Shown: positions 42,618 to 51,709, numbered from the stretch's first letter. The stretch: 64,000 nucleotides of DNA from Bordetella ansorpii (GCF_900078705.1 NZ_FKIF01000010.1:310001-374000); one strand, 5' to 3'. The notes: generated by a model from the sequence alone, not told the origin. Translations and numbers: made by a program.

Positions 42618-44795
42618 TCAGTCCGTATCCACGTTGGTGCGGCCGACCGCGCCGGTCATGCTCGTGCCGTCATTGGGTTTGAGCTCGGTGTGCGCCTGCA
42701 CGCCCGGCGCTGCCGTCACGTTGACCGTGATTTCGCCGCCGATGCGGGTATTGGCCAGCAGCTCCTGCAGACGATGCGTCATGTCGTCGCGCGAGGCCGC
42801 CATGGCATCGCGCTCGGCCTGCACACGGTTAATGGACTCGGGCGTGTCGCCCGCATCGCGCTTGGCGGCAATCAGCTGGTCGAACTCCGCCAGCCGCGCC
42901 TCGCGGTCGGCGATGCGCTGGCGCAGGCCGCCCTCGGTATTGGTCATCCGGTCGTAGGCATACGCGCCGAGCACAGGGGCGCCCACCAGCAGCCCGCCCG
43001 CGGCCAAGCCGGTGGCACCCAGCGCAGTGGCGCCTGCCGCGGTAACCTCAGCGGCCCCAACTGCGGCGCTGCCGGCAGCGCGGACGCCCTGCGCGCCGGC
43101 GCTCCAGCCTCCACGCAGCATCTTGCCGGCGCCAGCGCCGACACCCTTGCCGCCGAGTACCGCCCCGCCCAGGCCGATCACGCCCGCCGTCACGGCCAGG
43201 CCCTGCAGCGCGGTCGTCGCGCCGCTGATCGCGGCTGCCAGCTCGGGGTACTTTCCGGCCAGGTCGGTGAACGTATCCGCTACGGACGAGACCGCCGGCC
43301 CCAGCTTGATCATGGCGTCGTAGTTGGCGAACTCTGCCGCCTGCTTAGCCTGGTTGAGTCGAAAACTGGGCGAATCCTCGACCGTCCACATATTGCGACT
43401 TACCGCATCCGCCCCATACACGAGAGAATCCGTGGCCACCTTGCCGACGTTCTCTCGGTCGGCCAGAAACCCAACGAGGGCCTTCATGGCTTGTTGATCC
43501 GGAAACAGCTTCGAGATGACGCCGCCCTGGGCGATCTTCATGACCGATCCCAGTGCCTCTTGTCGATCGCTGCCAGTTTCCGCGCTACGGTACGCCTTGA
43601 GCGCCGCCTGATAGTTTTTATTCTTGGCCAGCTGTTCCTCGATGATGCTCGCCGTAACGTCCAACGCATCCTGACCTTGCATGCGGCCTTCGGCCAACCG
43701 TTTGTCGTAGTTGATGCCCAGCTTGGCAAAATTGGCCCGGGTGTCCTGCGCGCCCATCTTTCCCAGGAGGTTCTGGGTGTTCGTCGCGGCTTCGTCCGAC
43801 GTCCCCGCGGTGAGCCGCGATGCCTGGTTCAGCGCTGCCAGCTTCGCGAAGCCCTCCAGGCCGGACAGGCCAACGTTCGACGCCGCCGCGAACTGGCCCG
43901 GCAATGCCTTCGCCATATCCCGGATCTCGAAAGCGCCACTTTGCCCGGCGTAGGTGGCGGCACCAAATGCCTTCGCCATGTCCTCGGGCTTGATGCCCAT
44001 GCTCGCGTTCGCGGCAAATGCGATTTGCGCGAAGTCGTCGCCAGCTGCCTGGTTGGCAGTGGCGGCACGCACAGCCTCCCGAAAGATCGTCAGAGAATCG
44101 CGCGCCTCAAAGCGCCCAGAAGATAGCAGCGAATTCAGCGTGGCCGCCGCGTCCTCTCGAGTGCCGCCGCCGTACCGGATGGCCTGGCGGATAGCTTGGT
44201 CCATCTCCTGCCGTCCTGCAAAGCGCCGCGCCCGATCCTCGTCGGCCGACAACGAAGGATCGCCATAGGCCGTATTGGCCATGCCTGCGAGCTGCTCATC
44301 GTATGCGAAAGCCCGACCGACCTTCGGCGCCACGACCGCCGCGCCCGCGGCGAGCCCCGCCACGACCATACCGGCGCGCTGCATACCCGCCACGGCCCGC
44401 TGCCGCGTGCTGTAAACGCCCATCTCGGCATTGAGCCTGCCGATGGTTTCGCGCATCTGTTCGGCCGCGCGGCGCTGCTCGCGCCAGGTCAGCGTGCCGC
44501 TGGAGGTCAAGCGTTGGTAGGCGGCCTGGGTGCGCAGGATTTCCCGCTGAACACGCTGCTCGGAACGGATGCCCAGCGATTCCCGGGCCTGCGCCATGCG
44601 CGTGAACTCGCTGCGGGAGCGCGTGGACATGGTGACCAGGGACGTCTCGGTCGCTTTGGCCGCCTTGTTGATGGCGGAGAGATCCTTTGTGCCCACGCCG
44701 GCCAGGCTGTCCAAGGACTTCTTGGCTTCCTGGGCCGCCTTGGCCAGGCCGGCCGCATCGCCCGTGACTCGGACGCCGACGGTGAATTCGCTCAT
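42618..44795 (-). CDS. Tail tape measure protein
   Basis: 725 residues. The N-terminal coiled region (VGVRVTGDAAGLAKAAQEAKKSLDSL) is followed by the PhageMin_Tail domain (residues ~170-400, with IRYGGGTREDAAATLNSLLS and GIKPEDMAKAFGAA), hydrophobic segments near 530-610 that could cross a membrane, and a C-terminal coiled coil. Its length sets tail length; at about 0.15 nm per residue the tail would be ~110 nm, an estimate only. Confidence 0.92.
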   Translation of the reverse strand: MSEFTVGVRVTGDAAGLAKAAQEAKKSLDSLAGVGTKDLSAINKAAKATETSLVTMSTRSRSEFTRMAQARESLGIRSEQRVQREILRTQAAYQRLTSSGTLTWREQRRAAEQMRETIGRLNAEMGVYSTRQRAVAGMQRAGMVVAGLAAGAAVVAPKVGRAFAYDEQLAGMANTAYGDPSLSADEDRARRFAGRQEMDQAIRQAIRYGGGTREDAAATLNSLLSSGRFEARDSLTIFREAVRAATANQAAGDDFAQIAFAANASMGIKPEDMAKAFGAATYAGQSGAFEIRDMAKALPGQFAAASNVGLSGLEGFAKLAALNQASRLTAGTSDEAATNTQNLLGKMGAQDTRANFAKLGINYDKRLAEGRMQGQDALDVTASIIEEQLAKNKNYQAALKAYRSAETGSDRQEALGSVMKIAQGGVISKLFPDQQAMKALVGFLADRENVGKVATDSLVYGADAVSRNMWTVEDSPSFRLNQAKQAAEFANYDAMIKLGPAVSSVADTFTDLAGKYPELAAAISGATTALQGLAVTAGVIGLGGAVLGGKGVGAGAGKMLRGGWSAGAQGVRAAGSAAVGAAEVTAAGATALGATGLAAGGLLVGAPVLGAYAYDRMTNTEGGLRQRIADREARLAEFDQLIAAKRDAGDTPESINRVQAERDAMAASRDDMTHRLQELLANTRIGGEITVNVTAAPGVQAHTELKPNDGTSMTGAVGRTNVDTD

Positions 44796-44947
44796 TGGCC
44801 CGGCTTCTTCTTGATTAGTTGCTCAACGTAGAACTCTGCCTCCGACTGCGGCAGCGCCAGAATCTCGGCCCGGCTCCAGCCGAGCCGGGCGGCCAAGATC
44901 ATGATCTGCAGGAGCGCGCCCTCGCGGCCGCGCGTTAGGCTTCCCCC
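44792..44947 (-). CDS. Tail assembly chaperone, frameshift extension (Mu gp42-like)
   Basis: The -1 frame relative to gp41 is open from 44989 to 44792 and encodes GREGALLQIMILAARLGWSRAEILALPQSEAEFYVEQLIKKKPGQ in outline, without its own ribosome site at the gp41 end. It would be joined to gp41 by a -1 slip at the five-G run at 44943-44947 (CTG GGG GAA). Mu-like and lambda-like phages conserve such a frameshift. The product ends overlapping the tape-measure start by 4 bp. Confidence 0.65.
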   Translation of the reverse strand, partial: GGSLTRGREGALLQIMILAARLGWSRAEILALPQSEAEFYVEQLIKKKPGQ

Positions 44948-45234
44948 AGCTTTTCGGCCTCGTTCATCGCCTCGCGGATCACGGCCCACTGCTTGCCGTT
45001 CAGCGACTTGAACTGCGCCGGCGCGAACGGCCCGGTGTCATCGCCGGCGCGCACCAGCACCTGGCAGGCCAGGGCTACCTGGAACGCGGTCGGCTGCAGC
45101 GACGGGCTGGCCTCTTTCTCGGCCTCGAGCGAGTCGCCCAGCAGTGGCTCGCGGACCTCGATCTCGGTGACATCCTTGCCGCCCAGCTTCCATGGCTTGG
45201 GCAGTTTCTTGATGACGGTCAGGGGGGTAGCCAT
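44935..45234 (-). CDS. Tail assembly chaperone (Mu gp41-like)
   Basis: 99 residues: LTVIKKLPKPWKLGGKDVTEIEVREPLLGDSLEAE in outline and PAQFKSLNGKQWAVIREAMNEAEKLGEA. This is the gp41/E-type chaperone that wraps the tape measure during tail assembly. The slippery G run is six codons before... the end of the reading frame, within KLGEA. The start MATPLTV follows the tube gene by 32 bp with AGGACC upstream. Confidence 0.8.
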   Translation of the reverse strand: MATPLTVIKKLPKPWKLGGKDVTEIEVREPLLGDSLEAEKEASPSLQPTAFQVALACQVLVRAGDDTGPFAPAQFKSLNGKQWAVIREAMNEAEKLGEA

Positions 45235-45266
45235 ATTGGTCCTTGAAAGAAATTTGCAGACAGGCG

Positions 45267-45620
45267 TCAGCCTTCGATGCACTCGACGCCGTTGAACACG
45301 AGCGTCACTTCGCCGCCGGCCCCGAGCACGGGCGGCGACGCGCACCAGGCGCTGCGGATGGTGAATCCCACGCCCGTGTCGGTCTGGAATCGCAGCGTCT
45401 CGTCCGTGATCGCACCCAGCTCGGCCAGGCTGATATCCGCCGTGTGGCTGATGGTGCAGTTCACCACCGGCGCAGTGGTGGCTTCGGTGTAGCCGTCGAC
45501 GCCGCTGTCGCTGGTGACCGCGGTACGCGAGACGCCGCCGATGTCCAGCGTGGCGCCCGGTTTGCTGCGCAGGCGGCGCCCGCCCACGCTGATGTATACC
45601 CGGCCGGTTACTTGGGGCAT
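45267..45620 (-). CDS. Tail tube protein (Mu gpM)
   Basis: 117 residues, matching Mu M. TGRVYISVGGRRLRSKPGATLDIGG starts a beta-barrel, and the strand ADISLAELGAITDETLRFQTD is typical. It polymerises inside the sheath. Directly downstream of the sheath gene, as in Mu. Confidence 0.9.
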   Translation of the reverse strand: MPQVTGRVYISVGGRRLRSKPGATLDIGGVSRTAVTSDSGVDGYTEATTAPVVNCTISHTADISLAELGAITDETLRFQTDTGVGFTIRSAWCASPPVLGAGGEVTLVFNGVECIEG

Positions 45621-45632
45621 GGTCTGGCCTCC

Positions 45633-47105
45633 TTACAGAATGAACTGGATGCTGCCCGCGAAAATGCGGAACTGGTTGACGAGGTCAGGCGGGATGACGG
45701 CGTTGACGCGGTTGCGGTCGACCATGCTGCGCTGAACGACCAGCGCGGTCTTGAACTCTTCGAATCCCTCCAGCAGGCCTGCCTTTTCCAGCTTCTTGCC
45801 CGTGGCAACCAACGTGCCTTTGATCATCGACGGCGTTGCGATCGGCTGCGCGGGGTCGAAGTCGGTTCCGTCGTCGGCCAACTTGTGGCGCGGGTAGTCC
45901 GTGGCCACCGCCACGCGGAACGCATAGCGCATGTAGTCCGCGGTCCATACGGACTCGAGATCCAGGTACGAGACGTCCTCGATCCCCCAGGCGTTGGTCT
46001 GGTAGGTGGTGACCACGCGCTCGATGAGCACAGTGCCGTCCTGGGCCACGGTGAACGTGCTGCAGCCGTCGCGCAGCAGCAGGTCGCGCTCTTCGCGCCG
46101 GAACCGGTCTGCCGGCCGCGGAGCCAGCAGGCCCGGCAGGACGAGCGTCTGCAACGGCCGGGCCGGGTCGATGGCGCCGTTGAACTCGGCTACAGCGCCC
46201 AGCACCGCGCCCCACAGGTAGGGCGCCTGGGGCGCCCCCTTCACACCGATGAACGTGCTGTGCGCGTTGTTGCGCGCGGACCCATAGGTGGTGAGCGTTC
46301 CGTGCGTGCCGGCCACGCCGACGAACACGTGCCCGGTACGCATATCCATGCCGCCGAACCGGCTGCCCAGCTCCGCCTCGACCAGCGCCATGTTCGCCGC
46401 GTCGCTCCACGGCGAGATGATGGTGTAGAACGACTCGTCGGAGATCGCTGCCAGCGCGTCGGCCGCGTCCGGATTGCCGGCGCCCGTCACGCCATCGGCG
46501 ATCGCCACCGTGATGCCGGCGGGCAGCACCTCGTCGTCGTAGAAGTTCGTCAAAACGGCGATGCCCTGCGTGAATGCGCCTTTGTGGCGTGCCGTCAGCG
46601 TCACCACGTCGTCAACCGCGGCGGCGGTGACCGGGCCGTTGGCATAGGCGCCGACGACGGCGGCGATCGCCGTGGCGACCGTCGAGGGGGTGTCGCCCGC
46701 GGCAACGCCGATCGACAGCTTCTGGCCGTTGATGTACAGCGCGATCGTGCCAGCCGCCGTAGCCGGGCCGCTGACCGTGATGACCTTGGTCGCGGCCACG
46801 CCAGCGGCCAGGTCCTCGAGCCCCAGTGCCCAGACGTCGCTGGTCTTGTTCGCTGCCCGCACCAGGCGCAGCATCTCGTGCAGAACGCTGCCCCTGCCGA
46901 ACAGGGCAGCGCCTTCATCGCCGCTGTTGATGCGGTACAGCGTCTCGGCCGAGGCCGTGCCGGTGGCGAGCATGTTGCCCATCACCAGGATTCGACGGTC
47001 CAGCGACGGCAGGCCGCGCAACGCCTTGCTGTTGTCGATCTCGAGAAACTGGCCCGGCGTGCGGATGTCGGTCGGGATCGTGTTGAAAATGATGTTGTCC
47101 GGCAT
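45633..47105 (-). CDS. Tail sheath protein (Mu gpL)
   Basis: 490 residues. The N-terminus IIFNTIPTDIRTPGQFLEID, then VITVSGPATAAGTIALYINGQK and the C-terminal contraction domain with TDYPRHKLADDGTDFDPAQPIATP are Mu L-like. It marks the phage as a contractile-tailed myovirus. The start MPDNIIF was chosen over upstream ATGs because GAGCGAGC and a short gap follow gp38. Confidence 0.93.
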   Translation of the reverse strand: MPDNIIFNTIPTDIRTPGQFLEIDNSKALRGLPSLDRRILVMGNMLATGTASAETLYRINSGDEGAALFGRGSVLHEMLRLVRAANKTSDVWALGLEDLAAGVAATKVITVSGPATAAGTIALYINGQKLSIGVAAGDTPSTVATAIAAVVGAYANGPVTAAAVDDVVTLTARHKGAFTQGIAVLTNFYDDEVLPAGITVAIADGVTGAGNPDAADALAAISDESFYTIISPWSDAANMALVEAELGSRFGGMDMRTGHVFVGVAGTHGTLTTYGSARNNAHSTFIGVKGAPQAPYLWGAVLGAVAEFNGAIDPARPLQTLVLPGLLAPRPADRFRREERDLLLRDGCSTFTVAQDGTVLIERVVTTYQTNAWGIEDVSYLDLESVWTADYMRYAFRVAVATDYPRHKLADDGTDFDPAQPIATPSMIKGTLVATGKKLEKAGLLEGFEEFKTALVVQRSMVDRNRVNAVIPPDLVNQFRIFAGSIQFIL

Positions 47106-47118
47106 GGCGGCTCGCTCC

Positions 47119-47334
47119 TTACGAGGTGATGGCCTTGCCGGTCTTGGCCGAGGCGGCCTTGCCGGCAGCGGTTTCGGTGACGGCCACGACGTCGCCATCG
47201 AGCCGGCGGCGACGCCAGTACGTGGTCAGCATGACAGGCTCGCCGCTGGGGTTGAGATAGCCGCCCTGGGGCTTGCGGACCCGCAGCGGCACGCCGTCGA
47301 CGACGGCGGGTTTCAGAATGACGGGATCGGCCAT
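47119..47334 (-). CDS. Mu gp38-like protein (DUF2635)
   Basis: 71 residues: ILKPAVVDGVPLRVRKPQGGYLNPSGEPV in outline, the DUF2635 pattern located between the tail terminator and the sheath as in Mu. Function unknown. Confidence 0.88.
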   Translation of the reverse strand: MADPVILKPAVVDGVPLRVRKPQGGYLNPSGEPVMLTTYWRRRRLDGDVVAVTETAAGKAASAKTGKAITS

Positions 47335-47346
47335 GGTGGCTCCTGT

Positions 47347-47976
47347 TCAGGGTTCGTTGGCGCCGGCGCCCGCGAGCGGAATGTCCGCCTGCAGGTCCGG
47401 CTGGTCGTCGCTGTAATCGGGCGGTTCGGCAAGCCATTTCCCGTACTCGCCGCTGACCGCGTGCGGGGCGATGTCCATGTCGAGGTGGACGTGGCGCAGG
47501 TCGCCAAGGCTGTCGAGTTCCTCAGGATCGTCCGGCAGCGCCATGGGCGAGCTTTCAACGGAGACGCCCAACACCGTCAATCCGGCAGCCTCGAATACAT
47601 CGGCAGGCTCCAGATACTCGGCCCGGCGTACCGTCCAGCTGGCCTCGCCAATGCGCCGCCCGTGCAGCGCCCGGAGCACCAGGGTCAGCAGCTGGTCGGC
47701 ACCGGTCGTCACACCGTCTCCGAGCCGCGCTTGGGCGTTGCCGGCCACGTTTCGCACGACAATTCCCACCGTGAACGACAGCACACCCATGTCGTCCGCG
47801 ATGCGATAGGCGCCCTCGGTCACATACAGCGCAGGCGCGTCGACCAGATAGCGCTGCAGCATCCGCTGATCGTCCGGCACGGCCGGCAGGCTGCCCACAG
47901 TGCGCGTGGTCTTCTGAATGCCGGGGCGCGCCTTCAGGGCTGCGATGATCGCCAGTTCGTGTCTACCGAGCACCAC
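47347..47976 (-). CDS. Tail terminator-like protein (Mu gp37, DUF1834)
   Basis: 209 residues. LGRHELAIIAALKARPGI near the start and LVDAPALYVTEGAYRI, with a long variable C-terminus ending PDLQADIPLAGAGANEP. DUF1834 proteins occupy the place of tail-terminator genes between head completion protein G and the sheath. It overlaps G by 14 bp. Confidence 0.85.
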   Translation of the reverse strand: MVLGRHELAIIAALKARPGIQKTTRTVGSLPAVPDDQRMLQRYLVDAPALYVTEGAYRIADDMGVLSFTVGIVVRNVAGNAQARLGDGVTTGADQLLTLVLRALHGRRIGEASWTVRRAEYLEPADVFEAAGLTVLGVSVESSPMALPDDPEELDSLGDLRHVHLDMDIAPHAVSGEYGKWLAEPPDYSDDQPDLQADIPLAGAGANEP

Positions 47977-48553
47977 CGCCTCCTGCTGCCGCCTGGATGA
48001 CCTGCACCGAGAGACGGCCCATGGCCCAGAGATCCTCGCGGTTCACGCCCAGGAACGGGCGCGCGGGCATGCGGATCTTGTAAGCCTGAACCTCGTGCCA
48101 GCTTTCTCGGGCGCGCGTGTGCCTGTCACGGGCGAACACCGCCAGTTTTTTCGCGCCAGCCTGGCGCAGCAAGCTTCCACGGGCGTCCGTACGCAGCCGC
48201 ACCCGCACCGAATGCGGAGCACGCTCGATGACGCCGCCCAACTGGTGAATGGGGGCATAAACGACATTGCTGCCCCAAGCCGCGAAATCGCCGCCGTAGA
48301 CGCTGGTGATGCTCCGCAGCAGGCGGCGCGACAGGATCAGCGTCTTGCCGCCCGTCTTCGCGGCGCGGCGGCTGGGCTTCCATGCCGCGCCATCCGGGCC
48401 GGCCTGCCGCTCGAAGCGCAGCCGCGTGGAATTCTCGCCATAGTTGGCGAACGCCTGGAACATCGGTCGGGGAGAACGGCCCAGCGCGCCCAGGCGCGTC
48501 AGCGCGGCATCCAGCGCGCGCTGGCCGTCGTGCCGGATCGTGGCCTGGACCAT
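47963..48553 (-). CDS. Virion morphogenesis protein (Mu gpG)
   Basis: 196 residues: RALDAALTRLGALGRSPRPMFQAFANYGENSTRLRFE in outline, WKPSRRAAKTGGKTLILSRRLLRSITS, and MPARPFLGVNREDLW near the end, the Phage_tail_S/Mu G family. Needed for head-tail joining. The start overlaps the gp36 stop (TGATG). Confidence 0.9.
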   Translation of the reverse strand: MVQATIRHDGQRALDAALTRLGALGRSPRPMFQAFANYGENSTRLRFERQAGPDGAAWKPSRRAAKTGGKTLILSRRLLRSITSVYGGDFAAWGSNVVYAPIHQLGGVIERAPHSVRVRLRTDARGSLLRQAGAKKLAVFARDRHTRARESWHEVQAYKIRMPARPFLGVNREDLWAMGRLSVQVIQAAAGGGGAR

Positions 48554-49059
48554 CAGAGAAATCCTCCGGATTTCCTGCGGTCCCACACTCTGCCTGACGT
48601 GAACAGCAGCGCCTCAGCGCCGCCGGCCGGCGCGGCGCCCGAGTCGGCGTCCACGCCCAGCTGCAGCACGCCCGCGGCCACGTCGCGCAGGAACTTGATG
48701 TTGGCCTCGTAGCGCATCTTGACCGGGTCGGTGAGCTGGTCGTCGTACAGATAGAACCGGGCCAGCTCGCAGGCGATGCGCGTGAGCACCTGGGGCACGG
48801 GCGCGAGCGGCAGTTTGTACCGGCCGGTGAGGTAGCCGTCGATGGTGTTGCGCGCGTCGTCCAGCGCGCGGCCGATCTTTTCCATGGCCCGCGCGATCGC
48901 GGCGCGCTCGGCGTCCGTGAATCCGCTCAGGTCACCGTCGGCCGCGGCCGTACGCAGCATCTCGTCGGTGACGAGACGCGGCATCTGGCGATCGGCGCGC
49001 TGCGCGATCTCATCGGGATCGAAGCGCACGAGCAGCTCGGTGGGGGTTGCGTAGGTCAT
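48553..49059 (-). CDS. Mu gp36-like head-tail protein (DUF1320)
   Basis: 168 residues. MTYATPTELLVRFDPDEIAQRADR and DDARNTIDGYLTGRYKLPLAPVPQVLTRIACELARFYLYDD in outline are diagnostic of DUF1320, adaptor-like proteins next to the capsid gene. The chosen start is the ATG preceded by the GACCTTTTCC region; 12 extra codons upstream are unlikely. A 145-bp gap separates it from the capsid gene. Confidence 0.9.
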   Translation of the reverse strand: MTYATPTELLVRFDPDEIAQRADRQMPRLVTDEMLRTAAADGDLSGFTDAERAAIARAMEKIGRALDDARNTIDGYLTGRYKLPLAPVPQVLTRIACELARFYLYDDQLTDPVKMRYEANIKFLRDVAAGVLQLGVDADSGAAPAGGAEALLFTSGRVWDRRKSGGFL

Positions 49060-49204
49060 GGAAAAGGTCGCAGGTGCCGGGGCTATACCAACCACTTCCC
49101 GTTATCCAGCCCCGGCATGAGGTTGGCGGTGTAGCGCCTGGCAGGCTCCCCCCAACCGCCAGGCGCAGCGGATAGGGATCACGGCCTCGCGGGGAGGATT
49201 CGAT

Positions 49205-50110
49205 TTACAGCCAGTTGCTGATCATCAGCTTCAGGCGGTCCTTCAAGCCGTTGCTGATGGTGGTGGTGCCATCGCTGATCAGATCGCTCGTCAGCAGCGT
49301 GGTCGCCTTGCGCTGCAGGTTGCCCGGCACGACCAGCAGCGTCGCCTTCAGGTTCAGCTTGCGCCCGTGGTCACCGGTGCGCGACTCGAGCGTTTCGATG
49401 GCGTTCCAGAGGTTGTCGGCGTTCAGCTCCTTGGTGCTGGACTGGGCCAGCTGCCAGAAGCCGAAACCGGCATTGCCGCGCCGGTCCGTGCCGTACTTGA
49501 ATTCCGCGCGATCGAACACGTTGTCGTCGGTCTCGTTGTCCTTGGCCACGAACACGGGTTTCTTGCGGTTCTGGAAAATCAGCGGCTTGAGTGCACGCGT
49601 GGTATCGAGCACGTACCAGGTACCGTTGCCGCCGGGGCCGTCGTCGATGTTCGATTGCGTGGCCTTCTTGCCCTTTTCGTCCAGTACGGGGTGGCTGGCG
49701 CTGAAGAACGGTTGCTTGTCGTAGCACAGGGCGGTGCGGCCGGCCGCCAGCAGACCGAACACCAGTTGATCCGGGTGCGCGGCGACGCTGCGGCCCATCT
49801 CGGTGAACATGGGGCTGTAGATGCCGTACTGGTCATCATCGATCGCGGTGCGGGGCACACCGATGGTCAGCTCGAACGGCTTGTTCTTGATCGTGTAGTC
49901 GTGTTCCTGCAGTCCATGGACCACGCGATCGCCGATCCACTCGCGCATGTTGGGGAGCTGGCCCAGCCAGCCATATTCCTCGCTGCCCGTGGTGCTGGGC
50001 ACCTCGGTGGCGATCTGCAGGTACTGGCTTTCGGCCTGGTCCAGGCCGGCCTGGAATGCCGCATTGAACGCCACGCGCAGCGTCGTCAGGTTGGCACGGT
50101 TGATGATCAT
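49205..50110 (-). CDS. Major capsid protein (Mu gpT)
   Basis: 301 residues. MIINRANLTTLRVAFNAAFQ, REWIGDRVVHGLQEHDYTIKNKPFELTIGV and YGIYSPMFTEMGRSVAAHPDQLVF are the Mu T capsid blocks (HK97 fold). Unlike HK97 itself, Mu T is not known to be cleaved heavily. Preceded by a decoration-like gene and the protease/scaffold. Confidence 0.94.
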   Translation of the reverse strand: MIINRANLTTLRVAFNAAFQAGLDQAESQYLQIATEVPSTTGSEEYGWLGQLPNMREWIGDRVVHGLQEHDYTIKNKPFELTIGVPRTAIDDDQYGIYSPMFTEMGRSVAAHPDQLVFGLLAAGRTALCYDKQPFFSASHPVLDEKGKKATQSNIDDGPGGNGTWYVLDTTRALKPLIFQNRKKPVFVAKDNETDDNVFDRAEFKYGTDRRGNAGFGFWQLAQSSTKELNADNLWNAIETLESRTGDHGRKLNLKATLLVVPGNLQRKATTLLTSDLISDGTTTISNGLKDRLKLMISNWL

Positions 50111-50151
50111 GTCGGATGCTCCGAATGTAGAAAGGGTTTCGGACGGGCAGG

Positions 50152-50580
50152 TCAGGCTGCGGCGCCGGCGCTGGCGTTCACCACCACGCTGGCCGCGCCA
50201 ATGTCGATCCAGACTTCGTCGCCCTCGATGTCGAACACCAGGCCGGCCACGGCCGTGCCGGTCTTGCCGACGGTCTGATCGTCCACGACATAGGCCACGG
50301 ATCCGATGTCGGCGCGCGTCAACTCGGCCGCGCCGGCCGCATTGCCGAACCGCCAGACGCCGCGCGAGCCGTCCACGCGCTCGTCGCCATCGGCCTGTAC
50401 CGCGCGAACCTGGGCGACCGCACGCACAGCATTGCCGGCAGCCGTTGCCCGCACGGCGTTGCCGTCGCCGTCCAGGGCGTACATACCGCCCGCGTAGATC
50501 ACGGCGCCAGCGGCCAGCGGATCGGAAACCTGCTCGCCCTGGCGGTACGGCGTGCTGCGGTCGGAAGTCAGTGCAGTCAT
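50152..50580 (-). CDS. Head decoration-like protein (DUF2190-like)
   Basis: 142 residues, alanine/valine/glycine-rich with short beta strands: DPLAAGAVIYAGGMYALDGDGNAVRAT, GSVAYVVDDQTVGKTG. The position between scaffold and capsid and the repeating beta pattern fit a capsid-decorating protein. No sharper assignment possible. Confidence 0.7.
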   Translation of the reverse strand: MTALTSDRSTPYRQGEQVSDPLAAGAVIYAGGMYALDGDGNAVRATAAGNAVRAVAQVRAVQADGDERVDGSRGVWRFGNAAGAAELTRADIGSVAYVVDDQTVGKTGTAVAGLVFDIEGDEVWIDIGAASVVVNASAGAAA

Positions 50581-50620
50581 GGGGGGGCTCCTATCGGGGG
50601 AAATGGTTCAGCCGGTGGGG

Positions 50621-51151
50621 TCAGCCGGTGGCCAGCGCGGCCTTCTGCTTCTTGAAGTCGTCCGGGCTGATGCCGGTGGCCGCGCATACGGCGAGTTCGG
50701 CCTGCGTGAGCTCGCCCTGGCCGCCGCCGCCATCGCGCTTGATGGTGTCGGTCTGGCGCCGGCCCGCGAGCGCGGGATTGGCGGGAGCGGCCTGGACAAG
50801 GGCCTTGAGCTGCGCCAGGCTGGACTTGCCCACTTCGCGCAGGGTGGTTTCGTAGGCTTCGGACGCGATGCGGCCCTCGTCCTTGGCCAGATCGATTACC
50901 GCGTCGATCTCGCGCTGCAGCTCTTGAGCGCGTAGCGTTGCCAGCTCCTGGTTGAGCTGGGTAACGGTGTCGATGGGCACGTACTTGGCCGGATCCGGCG
51001 CGGCCGCCTTGAGCGTAGCCAGTTCGGCGCTCAGGCCGCCGGCCTGCGCCGCCTGGGTCTTGAGCGTGGCCAACGCCGACACGCCCTGTTCGAGGGTTGC
51101 GGTCTCGGGCAGGCCGAGGCCATCGAGAAGGGCTTTGAGCAGAGGGTTCAT
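50621..51151 (-). CDS. Nested scaffold protein (Mu gpZ-like)
   Basis: An in-frame internal start at 51151 (MNPLLKALLDGLGLPE) has GAGGACACC directly upstream and would give the 176-residue scaffold alone, as the Z product within Mu I. The sequence is a long helix with the acidic/alanine pattern of scaffolds. Confidence 0.6.
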   Translation of the reverse strand: MNPLLKALLDGLGLPETATLEQGVSALATLKTQAAQAGGLSAELATLKAAAPDPAKYVPIDTVTQLNQELATLRAQELQREIDAVIDLAKDEGRIASEAYETTLREVGKSSLAQLKALVQAAPANPALAGRRQTDTIKRDGGGGQGELTQAELAVCAATGISPDDFKKQKAALATG

Positions 51152-51709
51152 GGTGTCCTCGGTAGTGGGAAATTGGCCCGCCAGCTGCGCGCTGAGCGCA
51201 GCCAGCCGGGCGCTGGTCAGCCCGTCGAGCGCCGGGCGGTTGGTCAGGGCTGCTCCGACCAGGCCGAGCACCTCGCCGGTCTCGGGGTCGTGCATGAACG
51301 TCGCCGACTGATACCGGTATTCATCCTCGTCCAGGTACTTCTTGGCGCGCGGGGTCCACTGCACGTCGCGGGCGAATAGCCCCTCGCCAGGCCGGTAAAC
51401 GAGATTGGCGCCTTCGATCCATCCGGCTGCCGGCGCGGGCTGGCCGTTGACAGCGGCCTGCTGTGTCTGGTGTTCGTAGTCGATGGGCAGCGCGTTGCTG
51501 CTGGCGCGTGCGTGGGCGATAACCCGAGCGGCGGCGGCGGCATTGAGCCGGTACACGCCGGATTTCGGCATCTGGCGCGCATCTTCGATCGCGGCCGGCT
51601 TGAAATCGCCGTCGGGCAACAGGTGCAGTTCGCGCACGTCCTCGCCATCGCGCTTGAGTTGCACGGCGAAGGTGGTCAGGACGGGGCTACGGGAGCGAGA
51701 CTTGGGCAT
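50621..51709 (-). CDS. Prohead protease with scaffold (Mu gpI)
   Basis: 362 residues. The N-terminal protease domain has LHLLPDGDFKPAAIEDARQM, LPIDYEHQTQQAA (catalytic His region) and SATFMHDPETGEVLGLVGAALTNRPAL (Ser/nucleophile region). After about residue 187 the protein is the helical scaffold, ending with the capsid-binding tail. A late-promoter motif lies 34 bp upstream. The protein processes itself and the scaffold during head maturation. Confidence 0.9.
   Translation of the reverse strand: MPKSRSRSPVLTTFAVQLKRDGEDVRELHLLPDGDFKPAAIEDARQMPKSGVYRLNAAAAARVIAHARASSNALPIDYEHQTQQAAVNGQPAPAAGWIEGANLVYRPGEGLFARDVQWTPRAKKYLDEDEYRYQSATFMHDPETGEVLGLVGAALTNRPALDGLTSARLAALSAQLAGQFPTTEDTMNPLLKALLDGLGLPETATLEQGVSALATLKTQAAQAGGLSAELATLKAAAPDPAKYVPIDTVTQLNQELATLRAQELQREIDAVIDLAKDEGRIASEAYETTLREVGKSSLAQLKALVQAAPANPALAGRRQTDTIKRDGGGGQGELTQAELAVCAATGISPDDFKKQKAALATG

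Noticed and set aside
45243-47129. 628-codon plus-strand frame opposite the sheath gene
   Set aside because: Low-complexity shadow of the sheath protein frame; no ribosome site or recognised motif.
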